From the NCBI RefSeq assembly GCF_032884065.1, contig NC_088881.1:12303260-12367259 (forward strand): a DNA stretch of 64,000 bases, in the 5' to 3' direction. This stretch comes from Artemia franciscana. Lineage: Eukaryota; Arthropoda; Branchiopoda; Anostraca; Artemiidae. Positions 12,240-22,389 of this stretch are shown here, piece after piece. Position 1 is the first letter of the stretch; every line of letters starts with the position of its first letter. The notes beneath the pieces were generated by a model. The model did not search any database. It was not told where the DNA came from and saw nothing but the letters and a program-made list of their open reading frames with translations. The position numbers were made by a program, and so were the translations under genes.

Positions 12240-13015
12240 ACTTTTTTGTTATTGCCTTATTATATCAATATATATAAAAATTTTAGGCCTAGGGACAATT
12301 CCTTACCCAGACCCAGTCAGAAATTATCTCCAATCCATCTTGCTGAAAAATGGATAGATTGAAAAGCATTTTCGTACCTTAATTTGGTTCTAATTTTAAC
12401 CTGTATCCCCATTTTCAAATATTTTTTCCCTTTGAAGTCCATATACTCTCAATTCTATTTTTTCAAAACCTTATACAATTATTGCATTTAATTGACTTTT
12501 ATTGGTTTATTAGATCTTATTAATATATTTCACACGTCTGTAATGTATTTAGCTTTTTTTGCATTATTTTTATTGTGCTGAGTATTTAATTTTGAATAAC
12601 CTGTTTATTTTGTAAACTTTTTATGTATTTTAATGTATCAATTTTGTGGGGTTTTTTTTGTCATTTGTGTTTCACCGCAAGTTCTGTAAAATTAAATAGG
12701 GAAAGCCATTTTCAGAATAAAACTTTATGTTATCACATCTCTTACTTTTTTTTAATTTGACTATAATGAAACTCATTACCTAACAATGGTTGTCTCATCA
12801 TTTTTTCCATATTTTTTCAGATATTTTGAAGTTTATTGATTTCTGCAATTTTCAGTCCTACTTTTTCACCTTCATCGGCACTGAAATTCTAAGGATACCC
12901 TGGACATTTAATGAAAACTTTTCTCCTCCCCCCCCCTCTGAGTCCATCTTAGGTCTGTTTATTCTTGAGAACAGGAGTTTTCCATCATTTTTATTTTTGG
13001 TTTTTATTCAACAAT
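12240..13015 (+). repeat. Interspersed family M, left copy
   Basis: Inverted match to 49372-50345. Shared blocks: TATATAAAAATTTTAGGCCTAG with CAGACCCAGTCAG near 12270-12330, TTCTGTAAAATTAAATAGGG with TTTTCAGAATAAAAC near 12690, and the CTTGAGAACAGGAGTTTTCC block near 12965. Differences are frequent, so this is an old pair. It lacks the roughly 223-bp insertion present in the right copy. Confidence 0.65.
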
Positions 13016-13264
13016 CAACAATATTCTTTTTCAGTGAAATTCTCCATTTATTGTCTCATGAATCGTGAAGACCAACAAGCGGGAACATTTCGGTATACAT
13101 AAAAAACGGAGCCAGACAGTTGTACAGCCCAAATATAGAGTACAATGGAGGTACACCGGTTTGCTACTATTGAACAAACATAGGCCTATTATAGGGTAGG
13201 AACAAAATTCCAAAATTAAGCAAGAAAAGCGATGTAATCGAATCAGAAGAGAAAATGATTATTA

Positions 13265-13806
13265 TTGATATTTCAAAAGTTAGCTAAAAGGGTAAATAGG
13301 AAGATAAGTCTGCAAACCAAGATGAGAACATTGGAAGCTACATTGATGACAGTGGTCAAATATGGCTCTGAAGTTTGGGCGCTCCGAAAAGTGGGTGAAA
13401 ATTTACTAGATATTTACCAAAGAAATGGCCTAAGGATTGTTCTGGGTATCCGGCTGACTGACCGTATTTCAAACAGTAGGTTTTACGAGAAATGTGGTTC
13501 AATCCCACTTTCTAGGGCTATAATGAAAGAAAGGTTAAGATGGCTAGGCCACATTTTGCAGATGAAGGATGACATATTGCCGAACATTGTCCTTTTTGGC
13601 CATCCGTCTGGGACTATACAAGAAGCAGGTCGTCCTCGTCTGGGGTGGGAGGATGTCATAAATAAAGATTTAAAGGAAATGAAAACTTCCTGGGATGATG
13701 TAAAGAGGGAAGCCTTGAATAGATTGGATTGGAAGAGGAGCGTACGTAGCTTTGTTGGCCTCAGGCGGCTTGGTACTGTGGTGAGTTATTAGTAGTAGTA
13801 GTAGAT
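13265..13806 (+). pseudogene. RTE-like non-LTR retrotransposon, C-terminal end of RT ORF
   Basis: An open frame of 175 codons (13265-13792) carries the region downstream of the RT catalytic core in RTE-like ORFs: YGSEVWALRK, then LRWLGHILQMKDD, then AGRPRLGWEDVINKDLKEM, then DWKRSVRSFVGLRRLG. The protein ends normally and is followed by a short TAG microsatellite tail (13793-13806), as expected for a 3' end. The endonuclease and RT core are missing, so this is a 5'-truncated insertion typical of target-primed reverse transcription. The start codon is simply the first Met in the surviving frame. Clade assignment is from memory. Confidence 0.8.
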
Positions 13807-14560
13807 AAATACATCAAAATAACATAGCCTAATTGGTCAAAAATATTCGCTAGGTAAGTCGATTACCCTATATAATAATTTTAAGTGTTTGATTTTGTTG
13901 AACTTTAATAATAAACATATTAATGCATATTTTAGATTTTTTTGCTGTTATGATATAAAGATCTCACTTTAAATTTAACAAGTGGTTTAAATTATATATT
14001 TGGGTAGTTTTAATCATTCAGCCACTTCTTTTACAGAGTTTACTGACAATTAATGCCAGTTTCTCTCTTTTGCCACAGCAACCACGATACATAATGCATC
14101 ATTCAAAACGCTATACATACATAACACTTAAAGAATTTGTTTGGCCCATTTTTGGCGATTTTCACATGTTCTTAATTTTTAAATTTGGTCTTAAGTGCAA
14201 AAGTTAGACACCAGCATTGAATATATTTTGGATTAAAAATTGAGTTTTCCCGGTCTTCTAAAGCGTATATGCTTGTGTAACTTTTCACTTATCCAATTAA
14301 AAGAATCACAATCATTTTGTTTTTCCTGGTACTTAAAAGGTTTATTTAGTAATATTCTTCTTATTAAGGAAGACTATTGCTGGCTTAATGATTACAAACT
14401 GGAAAAACATCCGAAGAGTCTAAAAAAAAACACTTAATTACTTTGATTTAACATACAATATTGCAGCGCATTAGGCTTTCTATTAGTAAATACAAAGAAA
14501 TTTTGCACTGCTTTGGCAGACATTCAAAACAAAACCTTTTCACTCGGGAAGATCAACACT
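13807..14560. other. Unassigned AT-rich sequence
   Basis: No recognisable gene or repeat. The 14240-14437 frame has no known motif. Confidence 0.35.
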
Positions 14561-14562
14561 TC

Positions 14563-14836
14563 AATAAACTTGAGACAGCAGATGATGAATTACCGCGCAT
14601 CATCTTAGTACTGAAAAAGACATAAAATCATAAATATAGATGTCTCTTTATATCGATGTTAATAAACACGCATCAGGAAGTTATATATTTTGTCTATCTA
14701 ACAAGAAATGTAACAGTAACAATGGAATTACGTCTCTTCAAAAGGAAATATATTAATAAAATTAGTACATAAAATTAGAAAATAAAATATTTTCACTCTG
14801 GAATATCAACACTTCAATAAACTTGAGACAGCAGAT
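14563..14836 (+). repeat. Tandem local repeat T (unit 1 and start of unit 2)
   Basis: The phrase CTTCAATAAACTTGAGACAG occurs at about 14563 and again at 14813 (250-bp period). In unit 1 it continues uninterrupted into GCAGATGATGAATTACC and the CATAAATATAGATG block. In unit 2 it is interrupted after CAGAT by the DNA transposon and resumes at 17880. A third, diverged piece is at about 18626-18720. Confidence 0.75.
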
Positions 14837-15789
14837 CGGGTCTCTGAGAGCGGTTTTGTCGTATCTGCAACTTTTTCGGGAAGTGGAGTTAAGACTACTA
14901 TCTAATGTGAAATTTTTTGCTCTATCCGATTCCGTTGACCATTTTATTGTATCTCAACTAAAAGTACCTCAATTTCTCGTTTATCGTATGTCACATTTTG
15001 CCGTTCTGTTAAGAGCGGTTTTTTTCGTATCTCATAGGGGAAATTTACATGAGTATTTTCGTCGTAACTCCGTTGACGTACAATTTTGAAGAAGAAAAAA
15101 AACTGGTAAAAGCTTCACAATGAGTCACAAACGGACATTATTATCATCTGCACAAGCTGCGCAGTATTTACAGGAATCCAGTTCCTCATTTGTGTGGAAC
15201 TGACTAATATTTTGTTCCAAGAATATATATATTTTATATCTTATATTATATATATTATATTATATATTGCATATATATAGAGTATAATTTAATATTGTCA
15301 AATACCAAATTTTTTATGATTTTTGTTGCGTATCAGTGGTCAGAATAAATCTGGGCTATGATCGTATTTTGGTAATGCTTCCTTGTAACGCAGCAGCCTG
15401 TTGGTAAGTTTTTCGCAGTTCATATTATTGACTTACAAATAAAGGGAACATACCACTCGATGCCTTTTTTATGTTCTTAACGAATTTAATAATAGCTTCT
15501 ATCACAAATTCAAATTTAAGCACTTTTTGACCTCACCTAATTAACCCGACCTAACCTAACTATAAATAATTTTGGCGCTGAGAAAACGTAGTATTATTTT
15601 GTCAATAACAACCAAAAACGCATACTTTAATTGAAAAATTGGCGTTAAGGAAGAAGAAAATGGCATAAACGGCAAAATTAAATTCATTTATCCAAATTAA
15701 TCGTGGAAAATTGGTGCTTGTAGATTATATAAAATTAAAAAAATGGATTCATAATGAAACAGGAAGTTTCTCAAACAGTCTGAAACAGT

Positions 15790-16545
15790 AAGAAAATCAA
15801 TGAGGAATACTGTTGCATTTGGTCCAAGTTTGAGGCTGGACGTGGAGCAAACAAAATAGCTAGTGGACTATTGACCATACTACAAAAACTTCTTGATGCT
15901 TACCCTTATATCTGTCAGTTAATTGCTTGGTCGGACTCCTGCGTGTCCCAACACCGAAGCTCAATTATAAACTTCGCCATCCAAGATGTTCTAAGAACAG
16001 TTCTACGCTTAGAAAAAGTGGTTATGACGTATTGTGAACCAGGTCTTTCGACTATACAGGAGGTTGATGCTATACATAGCACTATTGAGTGGGGGCTAAA
16101 GCACCTTGATTTGTTTTCTCCGATAGATCTGGTGAGGAAGTTACTGAAAGTAAGAAAGACACGTCCTTTGAATGTTCTGCAAGTGACCCAGTCAAAGTTC
16201 TTCGACTTTCAAAAGCCAGCAAAGCTGTACAAGTGCTCGTTGGTACCGTATTCAAATGTAAAACAACAAGAGTTCTGTTAGGATAACGCTAAGAGAGTTT
16301 GGTTCAAAACTTCCTTCTCTGGAGACTTGCAAATGGCTACTATATCACAAGAATGTACTTAGGTTAAAAAAGTCCCAACACTTCGGCTCTCCGTGCTGTT
16401 TAACATCTTGTTTTGCCCAAACTTTGTGGCAAAGATACTGATCTACCTGATGCGAAAATCAAAAATATCAAGTATCTCCTGAAGTTCATCCCCAACAAAG
16501 ACCGGAAGTATTTTGAAACCAAGATTGAACAGTAGTACAATGCCA
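15790..16545 (+). pseudogene. Transposase remnant, DUF7869-like (tentative)
   Basis: The longest frame (15871-16281) reads IAWSDSCVSQHRSS, then YCEPGLSTIQEVDAIHSTIE, then LDLFSPIDLVRKLL. A SDxCxxQ block followed by a PGHSxxExDxxHSxIE block recalls DDE-like proteins annotated as DUF7869 in insect transposons. Here His of PGHS is Leu. After the stop at 16281, another frame near 16440-16535 reads LPDAKIKNIKYLLKFIPNKD, plausibly the C-terminal end. The N-terminal part (upstream of about 15790) is not recognisable. Assignment is from motif memory, so family confidence is low; coding origin is more secure. Confidence 0.55.
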
Positions 16546-16837
16546 ATGGGGATACTGAACGTTTGGAAGCCCCTCCATCTGCGCGAGACCATGTTCAGAG
16601 GATGATTCCATTAAAACAAAACGGCGGCCAGCAAAGAAACTCAACAAATAATGAACGTTTCTGAGGTCTTTTTAATATTATTACTTTTTCAAATAGTATT
16701 GCTGCATAAGAACTCGTTTGTCGTATCTTCATGGTGAAAAGAATAGGCAGCCCACAACATTTTGTCGTATCTAAGTTTACTAAAATTTCGGTAAGGTCGG
16801 ATTGTCGTATCTGTATTTAATTTCAAGTTTTGACAAT

Positions 16838-16848
16838 GAAAACTTCAC
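16838..16848 (+). repeat. Target-site duplication, left (11 bp)
   Basis: GAAAACTTCAC, repeated exactly at 17696-17706. It brackets the fold-back insertion 16849-17695. Confidence 0.8.
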
Positions 16849-17695
16849 GAAAGTAAAACAGTTCAAAATAGGGATGATACCTTTTTATTGACAGTGAAAT
16901 ATAAAATTATTTAACTGGATATTTCGAACACTTATACAGTGTTCATCATCAGCAGTAAAACTAAAACACATGAATAAAAATAAACAAAATTTATACCTAA
17001 TAAACTAATTACATATAGTTTATTGCTCTTATTTTTTTCAATGCAACAGCCGAGGCAAATCTCTCTGACCTTTTCGGTTCCGGTTCATTAGAATTAACTG
17101 ACATATTACGTGGACAGAGGTCATAGCTCTTAGGTGAGGTGATATTTACTTTATTTGACCTCAGTAAATTATCATAAATTGAGTTCAATCCAAATTCCCC
17201 TGTATCTCTGTTTATGGAATTATTCTTGAATCAAATTTTTTTAATTTCGATTTTTTCCCTGAAAGTTTGCTTTAAACCTTGGTCCCTAGAAATCAAAGAA
17301 ACATTTTCAAACAAAATCAAATGATTTGGAAAATTAAAGATATGCTCCGAGAGCATCACCTAAGAGCTATGACCTCTGTCCACGTAATATGTCATTTAAT
17401 TCTAATGAATCGGAACCGAAAAGGTCAGAGAGATTTGCCTCGGCTGTTGCATTGAAAAAAATAAGAGCAATAAACTATATGTAATTAGTTTATTAGGTAT
17501 AAATTTTGTTTATTTTTATTCATATGTTTTAGTTTTACTGCTGATGATGAACACTGTATATGTGTTCGAAATATCCAGTTAAATAATTTTATATTTCACT
17601 GTCAATAAAAAGGTATCATCCCTATTTTGAACTGTTTTACTTTCGTCATGGAAAGGCAGGGTGGTCTTCGAAGTTATCTACGTCGAGAATATGGG
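16849..17695 (+). mobile_element. Penelope-like fold-back insertion
   Basis: The insertion is 847 bp flanked by an 11-bp duplication. It has two inverted arms of about 289 bp (16849-17137 and 17356-17644), a 218-bp centre, and a 51-bp tail (17645-17695) containing ATGGAAAGGCAGGGTGGTCT that is absent from the left side. The centre, read on the minus strand, encodes FENVSLISRDQGLKQTFREK and SINRDTGEFGLNSIYDNLL (one stop between them), which resembles the extreme C-terminus of GIY-YIG-bearing Penelope-like RTs. The arm sequence continues this reading frame and then a 3' UTR. Inverted, partially duplicated copies are a known habit of Penelope-like elements; the family call is from memory. Confidence 0.65.
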
Positions 17696-17706
17696 GAAAA
17701 CTTCAC
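17696..17706 (+). repeat. Target-site duplication, right (11 bp)
   Basis: Second copy of GAAAACTTCAC; beyond it the DNA transposon sequence resumes. Confidence 0.8.
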
Positions 17707-17879
17707 CTTTTTCATCTTATATTCAGGAGACCCTCCTAGTTATTTTTTCTCTTTTTTTTGATGTATTTGCGAAGAAAATCGGTTGTACCGTGTAAGTTCC
17801 AGCAAAAGTGAAAATTTCAAAGTCGTTTTTCTCGGAATATTGAAAACCTTAGTTACGACAAAACCGCTCTCAGGGGACG

Positions 17880-18720
17880 AGATGATGAATTACCTTGCGT
17901 CATCTTAGTTCTGAAAAAGACATAAAATCGTAAATATAGATGGCTCTTCATATCGAAGCTAATAAACACGCAGCAGGATGTTATAGGCTTGTTTTTGTCT
18001 ACCTAACGAGAAATGTAACAGCAACAGTGGAGTTACGCCTCTTCTAAAGGAAGCATATTAATAAAATTAGTACCATTAAATTCCTAATTTTATGCTCCTT
18101 TTCAATATAATATTCGATACTCATCAGTGCAACAGCTCCCCCCCCCCCTTGATGATCCCATATACAGCCTTAACCACATATTTATCCATTAACTGAATCT
18201 AATTATCCTTTATGTTTCTTTCGTAGAAAATATTTTTCTGCAGTTTTGATTCTATCTTCACCTGGGACTGAGAGCAATACTGTCCAAAATATTATTTGAC
18301 ATGATATTAAAAGTGGGTGATAAAGAAAGGAAGCAGAACAATCTGACCAATAGAAAAATGCTGCATATTATATAATAAGAATTTCAATATTCTAACGGTT
18401 TCTTTCAATTTATATATATTCCAAGGGGGGACTATCATGGGCGGGGGTGGGTTGCATTGTCAATTAGCATCTATTACATAGGAATCGAGTATACGATAAG
18501 GAATCTAATCGTACTACGATTATTTTATTATGAAGCTTCCTTCAGAAGAGCCTTAACTCTATACTGTTACCATTGAAACTTACAATTTCAATAATAACAA
18601 TATCAATGTCATTCAATACTAGATGTTGAATTACCCTGGATCATCTTAGTTCTGAAAATAAGATATGGAATCATAAATATAGATGGCTCTTCACAGTCAA
18701 TCCTCCAATATATACAAAAT
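17880..18720 (+). repeat. T repeat, unit 2 remainder and unit 3
   Basis: 17880-18085 continues the T unit interrupted by the transposon (AGATGATGAATTACC, CATAAATATAGATGGCTC, ATATTAATAAAATTAG). A diverged third copy begins near 18626 (GATGTTGAATTACC, CATAAATATAGATGGCTC). Between them is C-rich and AT-rich unassigned sequence. Confidence 0.65.
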
Positions 18721-19696
18721 ATATAATTATCGCAATATCCGACCAAGCAATTGTTTGGTAACCGATAATTTCAGTGTTTGTCTGCCTTCTATTTCTTTTA
18801 AAAAAAAGTGTCCATGAATGCTGCCTGCTAAAAGCAAGTCTATTCAGTATATTTAATAATTGAAAAAGTCTGAAATTAAAAATGTAATAACATAGAAATT
18901 AAAAATGTAGCAGTAATAAAAAAAAGTCTGAATTTCAAAGCCTTTATCAACGAAAAAAATTATCCTAAACTAGGTTATATAAGAGGCTTGTTTTGTTTCT
19001 CATTTTGTTTTGGATACCATTAATTCAAATCAGTAATTTAAACTGCTCCATATTTACCGAACTTTATACTGTAGCAAGTTTGAATAGACACAAAAAAGTA
19101 TGCCTATAGATCATTCCCTAATAAAACGTAAAAAGTAAGGAACGAACTGTAACAAACCTTTCTTAATAAAACAGGCCTCGAGTATAAGGCATCAGATATT
19201 AGAAGTAAGCTTACAACAATTCATTAGCAGAAGAAGAAGAACCAAGAGAAAAAAAGAAGAAGAAAATTTGGTTATTTTGGTAGAAGAAATATATCGGTTA
19301 TTTGGGAGGTCACTTGTATCTGATGCTGTCCCTTTTATATTTAGTTGGACAGAGAAAAATTCAAGGAAAGTCCCCATTGAAAAGGTGAGAGCCTAAAAGT
19401 GAGATTGAATTGGTCAAAGCTTGGAGGTTTGCCCCTTCTGTCTGTTTAAACAAAACAGATTCTTAATTGAAGCTTTGTTCATTTCTATCTTAAGGATGAC
19501 CTATAATTATGATAAAAGGTACTTCTACTTATTCATTTGTCATGTTAGTTTTCTAAAAGACTTTTGTACTCTACAGTTTTCTACAAAATTCCATTTGACT
19601 TTGTTAAGGCTAGGGGACATAGACCTCCTGTTTGCTTAAAGAAAGTGAATAGACATAAATAAGTCGTATTGCACTAAAGCCCTAGGACCATGACAA
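18721..19696. other. Unassigned AT-rich sequence
   Basis: Nothing recognisable. Frames at 19192-19377 and 19421-19639 are short, low-complexity or hydrophobic, with no motif. Confidence 0.35.
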
Positions 19697-19710
19697 TTGA
19701 AAATGAAAGA
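19697..19710 (+). repeat. Target-site duplication, left (14 bp)
   Basis: TTGAAAATGAAAGA, repeated exactly at 19830-19843. Confidence 0.85.
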
Positions 19711-19829
19711 AACAAATACAACGTAGAGACAATAGGGAAAATTTTTCAAGACAATTGAAAAATTTTCCCTATTGTCTCTACGTTGTATTTGTTTGTTATG
19801 GAAAGGCAGTGTGGTCTTCGTTGCTATTT
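19711..19829 (+). mobile_element. 119-bp fold-back mini-element with Penelope-like tail
   Basis: A perfect 39-bp inverted repeat (19711-19749 and 19755-19793) with a 5-nt GACAA loop is followed by a 36-bp tail (19794-19829) containing ATGGAAAGGCAGTGTGGTCT. The tail matches the tail of the 847-bp fold-back insertion at 17648-17670. An exact 14-bp duplication flanks the whole. The arms themselves do not match the larger element. There is no coding capacity, so if mobile it must be driven in trans. Confidence 0.75.
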
Positions 19830-19843
19830 TTGAAAATGAAAGA
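19830..19843 (+). repeat. Target-site duplication, right (14 bp)
   Basis: Second copy of TTGAAAATGAAAGA. Confidence 0.85.
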
Positions 19844-19904
19844 GAAAATTAAATTTAAAATATTCAACATTGGAAAAACATAACAGAAACAAAGAAAAAA
19901 AAAT

Positions 19905-20075
19905 CACCTCGCTCTTCTAGCTAAAGTTTTTAATTGTTTTAAAAAGTAGAATTGTGGCAAAGAGTCAAATTTTAGCATAAAGAGCGAGAGATTGTGGAGG
20001 AGACAACCCATTTCATATACACAGCAGTTTCTGTTCGTTTTAAGTTTTAATGTCGCTCCTTACTTTCAGTTATAA
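19905..20075. repeat. Z element fragment
   Basis: AAGAGCGAGAGATTGTGGAG ... TTCTGTTCGTTTTAAG ... AATGTCGCTCCTTAC matches the right arm of Z. Only part of the left arm remains. Confidence 0.55.
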
Positions 20076-20199
20076 AAACTAGTTTTTTTTTATATATAAT
20101 TTCTAAACATTTTTGAATTAATGCATGTTTGATTTTGGCTCTCGGCACATAAATTATTAAAATAAAATTTGCATATTAATTCTTTTTTTCGCCTAAATG

Positions 20200-21560
20200 G
20201 ATTTCTGTTAGATTTGATCAGACGATATTGAGAAATAGGGGGTGGGGAAGGAGGCATAGTTGCCCTCCAATTTTTCGGTTACTTAAAAAAGGCAACTAGA
20301 ACTTTTAATTTTTAACGAACGTTTTTATTAGTAAAAAACATACTTAACTTAAGAATTAACTTACGGAACAAACTTTTATATTCTTATATTTTTATTATGT
20401 ATATGAGGGGGTTTTTCCCCTCGTTAATACCTCGCTCTTTACACTAAATCTTAAGTTTTGTCCCAATTCTTTAAGAATGACCCCTGAATCAAAAAGGCCA
20501 TAGAATAAATAGTTGTAATTACTAAAAATACCTTAGCATACATAATGAGGTATTTATCTCCTCCTAAATACCTCGCTCTTTATGCTGAAGTATTTTTAGA
20601 ACCCCTCATATGCTTAATAATCTCTGTTCGTTTTAAGTTTTAACGCTACTCCTTACTTTCAATTGAAAAAAAACTTTTTCATGTTTATGTTTTCATTGTT
20701 TTTCGTATAGTAATGCTAGAAAATCCTGGGCCCTTTTCATTGAATGTCTCTTCCCCCATGACATATTCCTCCAAGGAAAGATCCTCCCACGTAGCCCCTC
20801 CAATCAACCCCACCCCCCAAACCAAAAAAATCCCCCTGAAAACGTCTGTACAATTCCCAATAACCATTACTGTATGTAAACACTGGTCAAAGTTTGTAAC
20901 TTGCAGCCCCTCCCCCAGGGACTGTGGGGGAGTAAGTCATCCCCAAAGACATAGTAATTATAGTTTTCGACTATGCGAAACACAACGGCTATCTCAAAAT
21001 TTTGATCCGTTGACTTTGGGAAAAAATCAGCGTGGGAGGGGGCCTAGGTGCCCTCCAATTTTTCGGTCACTTAAAAAGGGCACTAGAACTTTTCTTTTCC
21101 GTTAAAATGAGCCCTCTTGAATGAGCCCTCTGAGACATTCTAGGACCACTTTGTTAATACGATGACCCCTGGGGAAAGGAAAAAAGATTTAAATAAACAC
21201 GCACCCGTGATCCGTCTTCTGGAAAAAAATACGAAATTCCACATTTTTGTAGATAGGAGCTTGAGATTTTTGATACAGGGTTCTCTGATTTGCTAAATGC
21301 GATGATGTGATTTTCGTTAAGATTCTTTGACTTTTAGAAGGTGTTTCCCCCCATTTTCCAAAATAAGGTTAATTTTCTCAGGCTCGTAAATTTTGATGAC
21401 AAAGACTAAATTTGATGAAACTTATGTATTTAAAATCAGCATGAAAATTTGATTCTTTTGATGCATCTTTTAGCATCAAAATTTCGATTTTTAGAGTTTC
21501 GTTTGCTATTGAGCCGGGTCGCTGCTTACTACAGTTCGTTACCACGAACTGTTTGATAAG
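20200..21560 (+). repeat. Interspersed family Y, copy 3, with an internal Z copy (20370-20680)
   Basis: The 20200-20340 piece has TTGCCCTCCAATTTTTCGG. A Z copy follows (TATATGAGGGGG, CCTCGCTCTTTACAC, ATACCTCGCTCTTTATGC). Then 20705-21560 is the longest Y copy in the window: CCAATAACCATTACTGTATG, GACTGTGGGGGAGTAAG, GGGCCTAGGTGCCCTCC, GATGACCCCTGGG, and the end GAGCCGGGTCGCTGCTTACT with CAGTTCGTTACCACGAACTG. The frame at 20713-21105 is a translation of the repeat. Confidence 0.7.
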
Positions 21561-22004
21561 ACAACATATATTGTTCACGATATACCTTAGTAAACTACTT
21601 TCAGTGTCTGTTGTGCACTCGTAACAAACCAAAAAAAGGTCAGCTAAATCAAGGAGCATGTTATGCTTAAATTCGAAATAAAAACGATAGGATTCATGCA
21701 AACTTAACTTTAGCTTTTATGTTTCGGACCATGTACGACGAGTTAGGATGAGCCCTGAGGAATTGTCTACTTGCCTATCAAAATTCAATTTTATGTTAGA
21801 GGCTGCAAAATTTTTCGAAAATATTCGCAAGAAACAAGTCGTTCGTAAATAAATGTACATTTCTGAATACTTCTCTACCTTTGTACTTACAGAAGCTAGG
21901 CCTATCCTCCCCTAGAACTAAGCGTTGGAAAATGCCGTGCATTATTGTATAGTATTTTAATTACAATCTTAGCAACTTCCTTAGACAATTAAATAATAAA
22001 AAAA

Positions 22005-22320
22005 TTCATCCGAAAGAGAGGAGCAACATTAAAATAAAACTAAAAATTATTACGTATATGAAGAGGGTTGCCTCCTCCTCAACACCTTGCTCTTTACGCT
22101 AAAGTTTTAATGCTTTTAAAAAAGCTTCGTAATGTTTTAATTAAACAGTTCTTGTGTTGCAGTAGTCGTTCTTAAAAAAGTCAAACTTTAGACCAAATAT
22201 TTACAAAATTCAAACTTCAGAGTAAAGAGCAAGGCGTTGAGGAGGAGGTAACCCCCTTCATATATCTAATAATTAAAGCTTGTTTTCAGTTTTAATGTTG
22301 TTCCTTTCTTTCAGTTGCGA
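22005..22320. mobile_element. Fold-back element Z, full copy
   Basis: Inverted arms: AGGAGCAACATTAAAA ... CCTCCTCCTCAACACCTTG CTCTTTACGC, and the complement AGAGCAAGGCGTTGAGGAGG ... AGTTTTAATGTTGTTCCT. The 5' side of the piggyBac pseudogene begins just beyond it, so this element may have displaced the missing left end. Confidence 0.6.
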
Positions 22321-22389
22321 AAAATGTTTTTTTTATTTGATTTCTGATAGTTTTTTAAGCAATGTCAGGAAATCTGGCCCCAACTCCAC

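Larger units (their letters stand above)
14837..17879 (+). mobile_element. DNA transposon with TIRs, interrupted by a Penelope-like insertion
   Basis: The ends share CTGAGAGCGGTTTTGTCGTA as inverted repeats (left from 14844, right complement ending about 17872). Outer 6-7 bp match only partly (CGGGTCT versus CGTCCC). Flanks are AGAT at 14833-14836 and 17880-17883, consistent with a 4-bp target duplication; the unoccupied T unit at 14577-14591 reads through without it. Motifs of the form GTCGTATCT or GTCGTAACT recur near 14859, 14982, 15022, 15057, 16716, 16763 and 16803, and look like subterminal transposase-binding repeats. A degenerate transposase lies at 15790-16545. Superfamily not assigned. 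Confidence 0.75.

Noticed and set aside
20685-21105. Overlapping frames of 60 and 130 codons
   Set aside because: They lie in a Y repeat whose other copies do not keep the frame.
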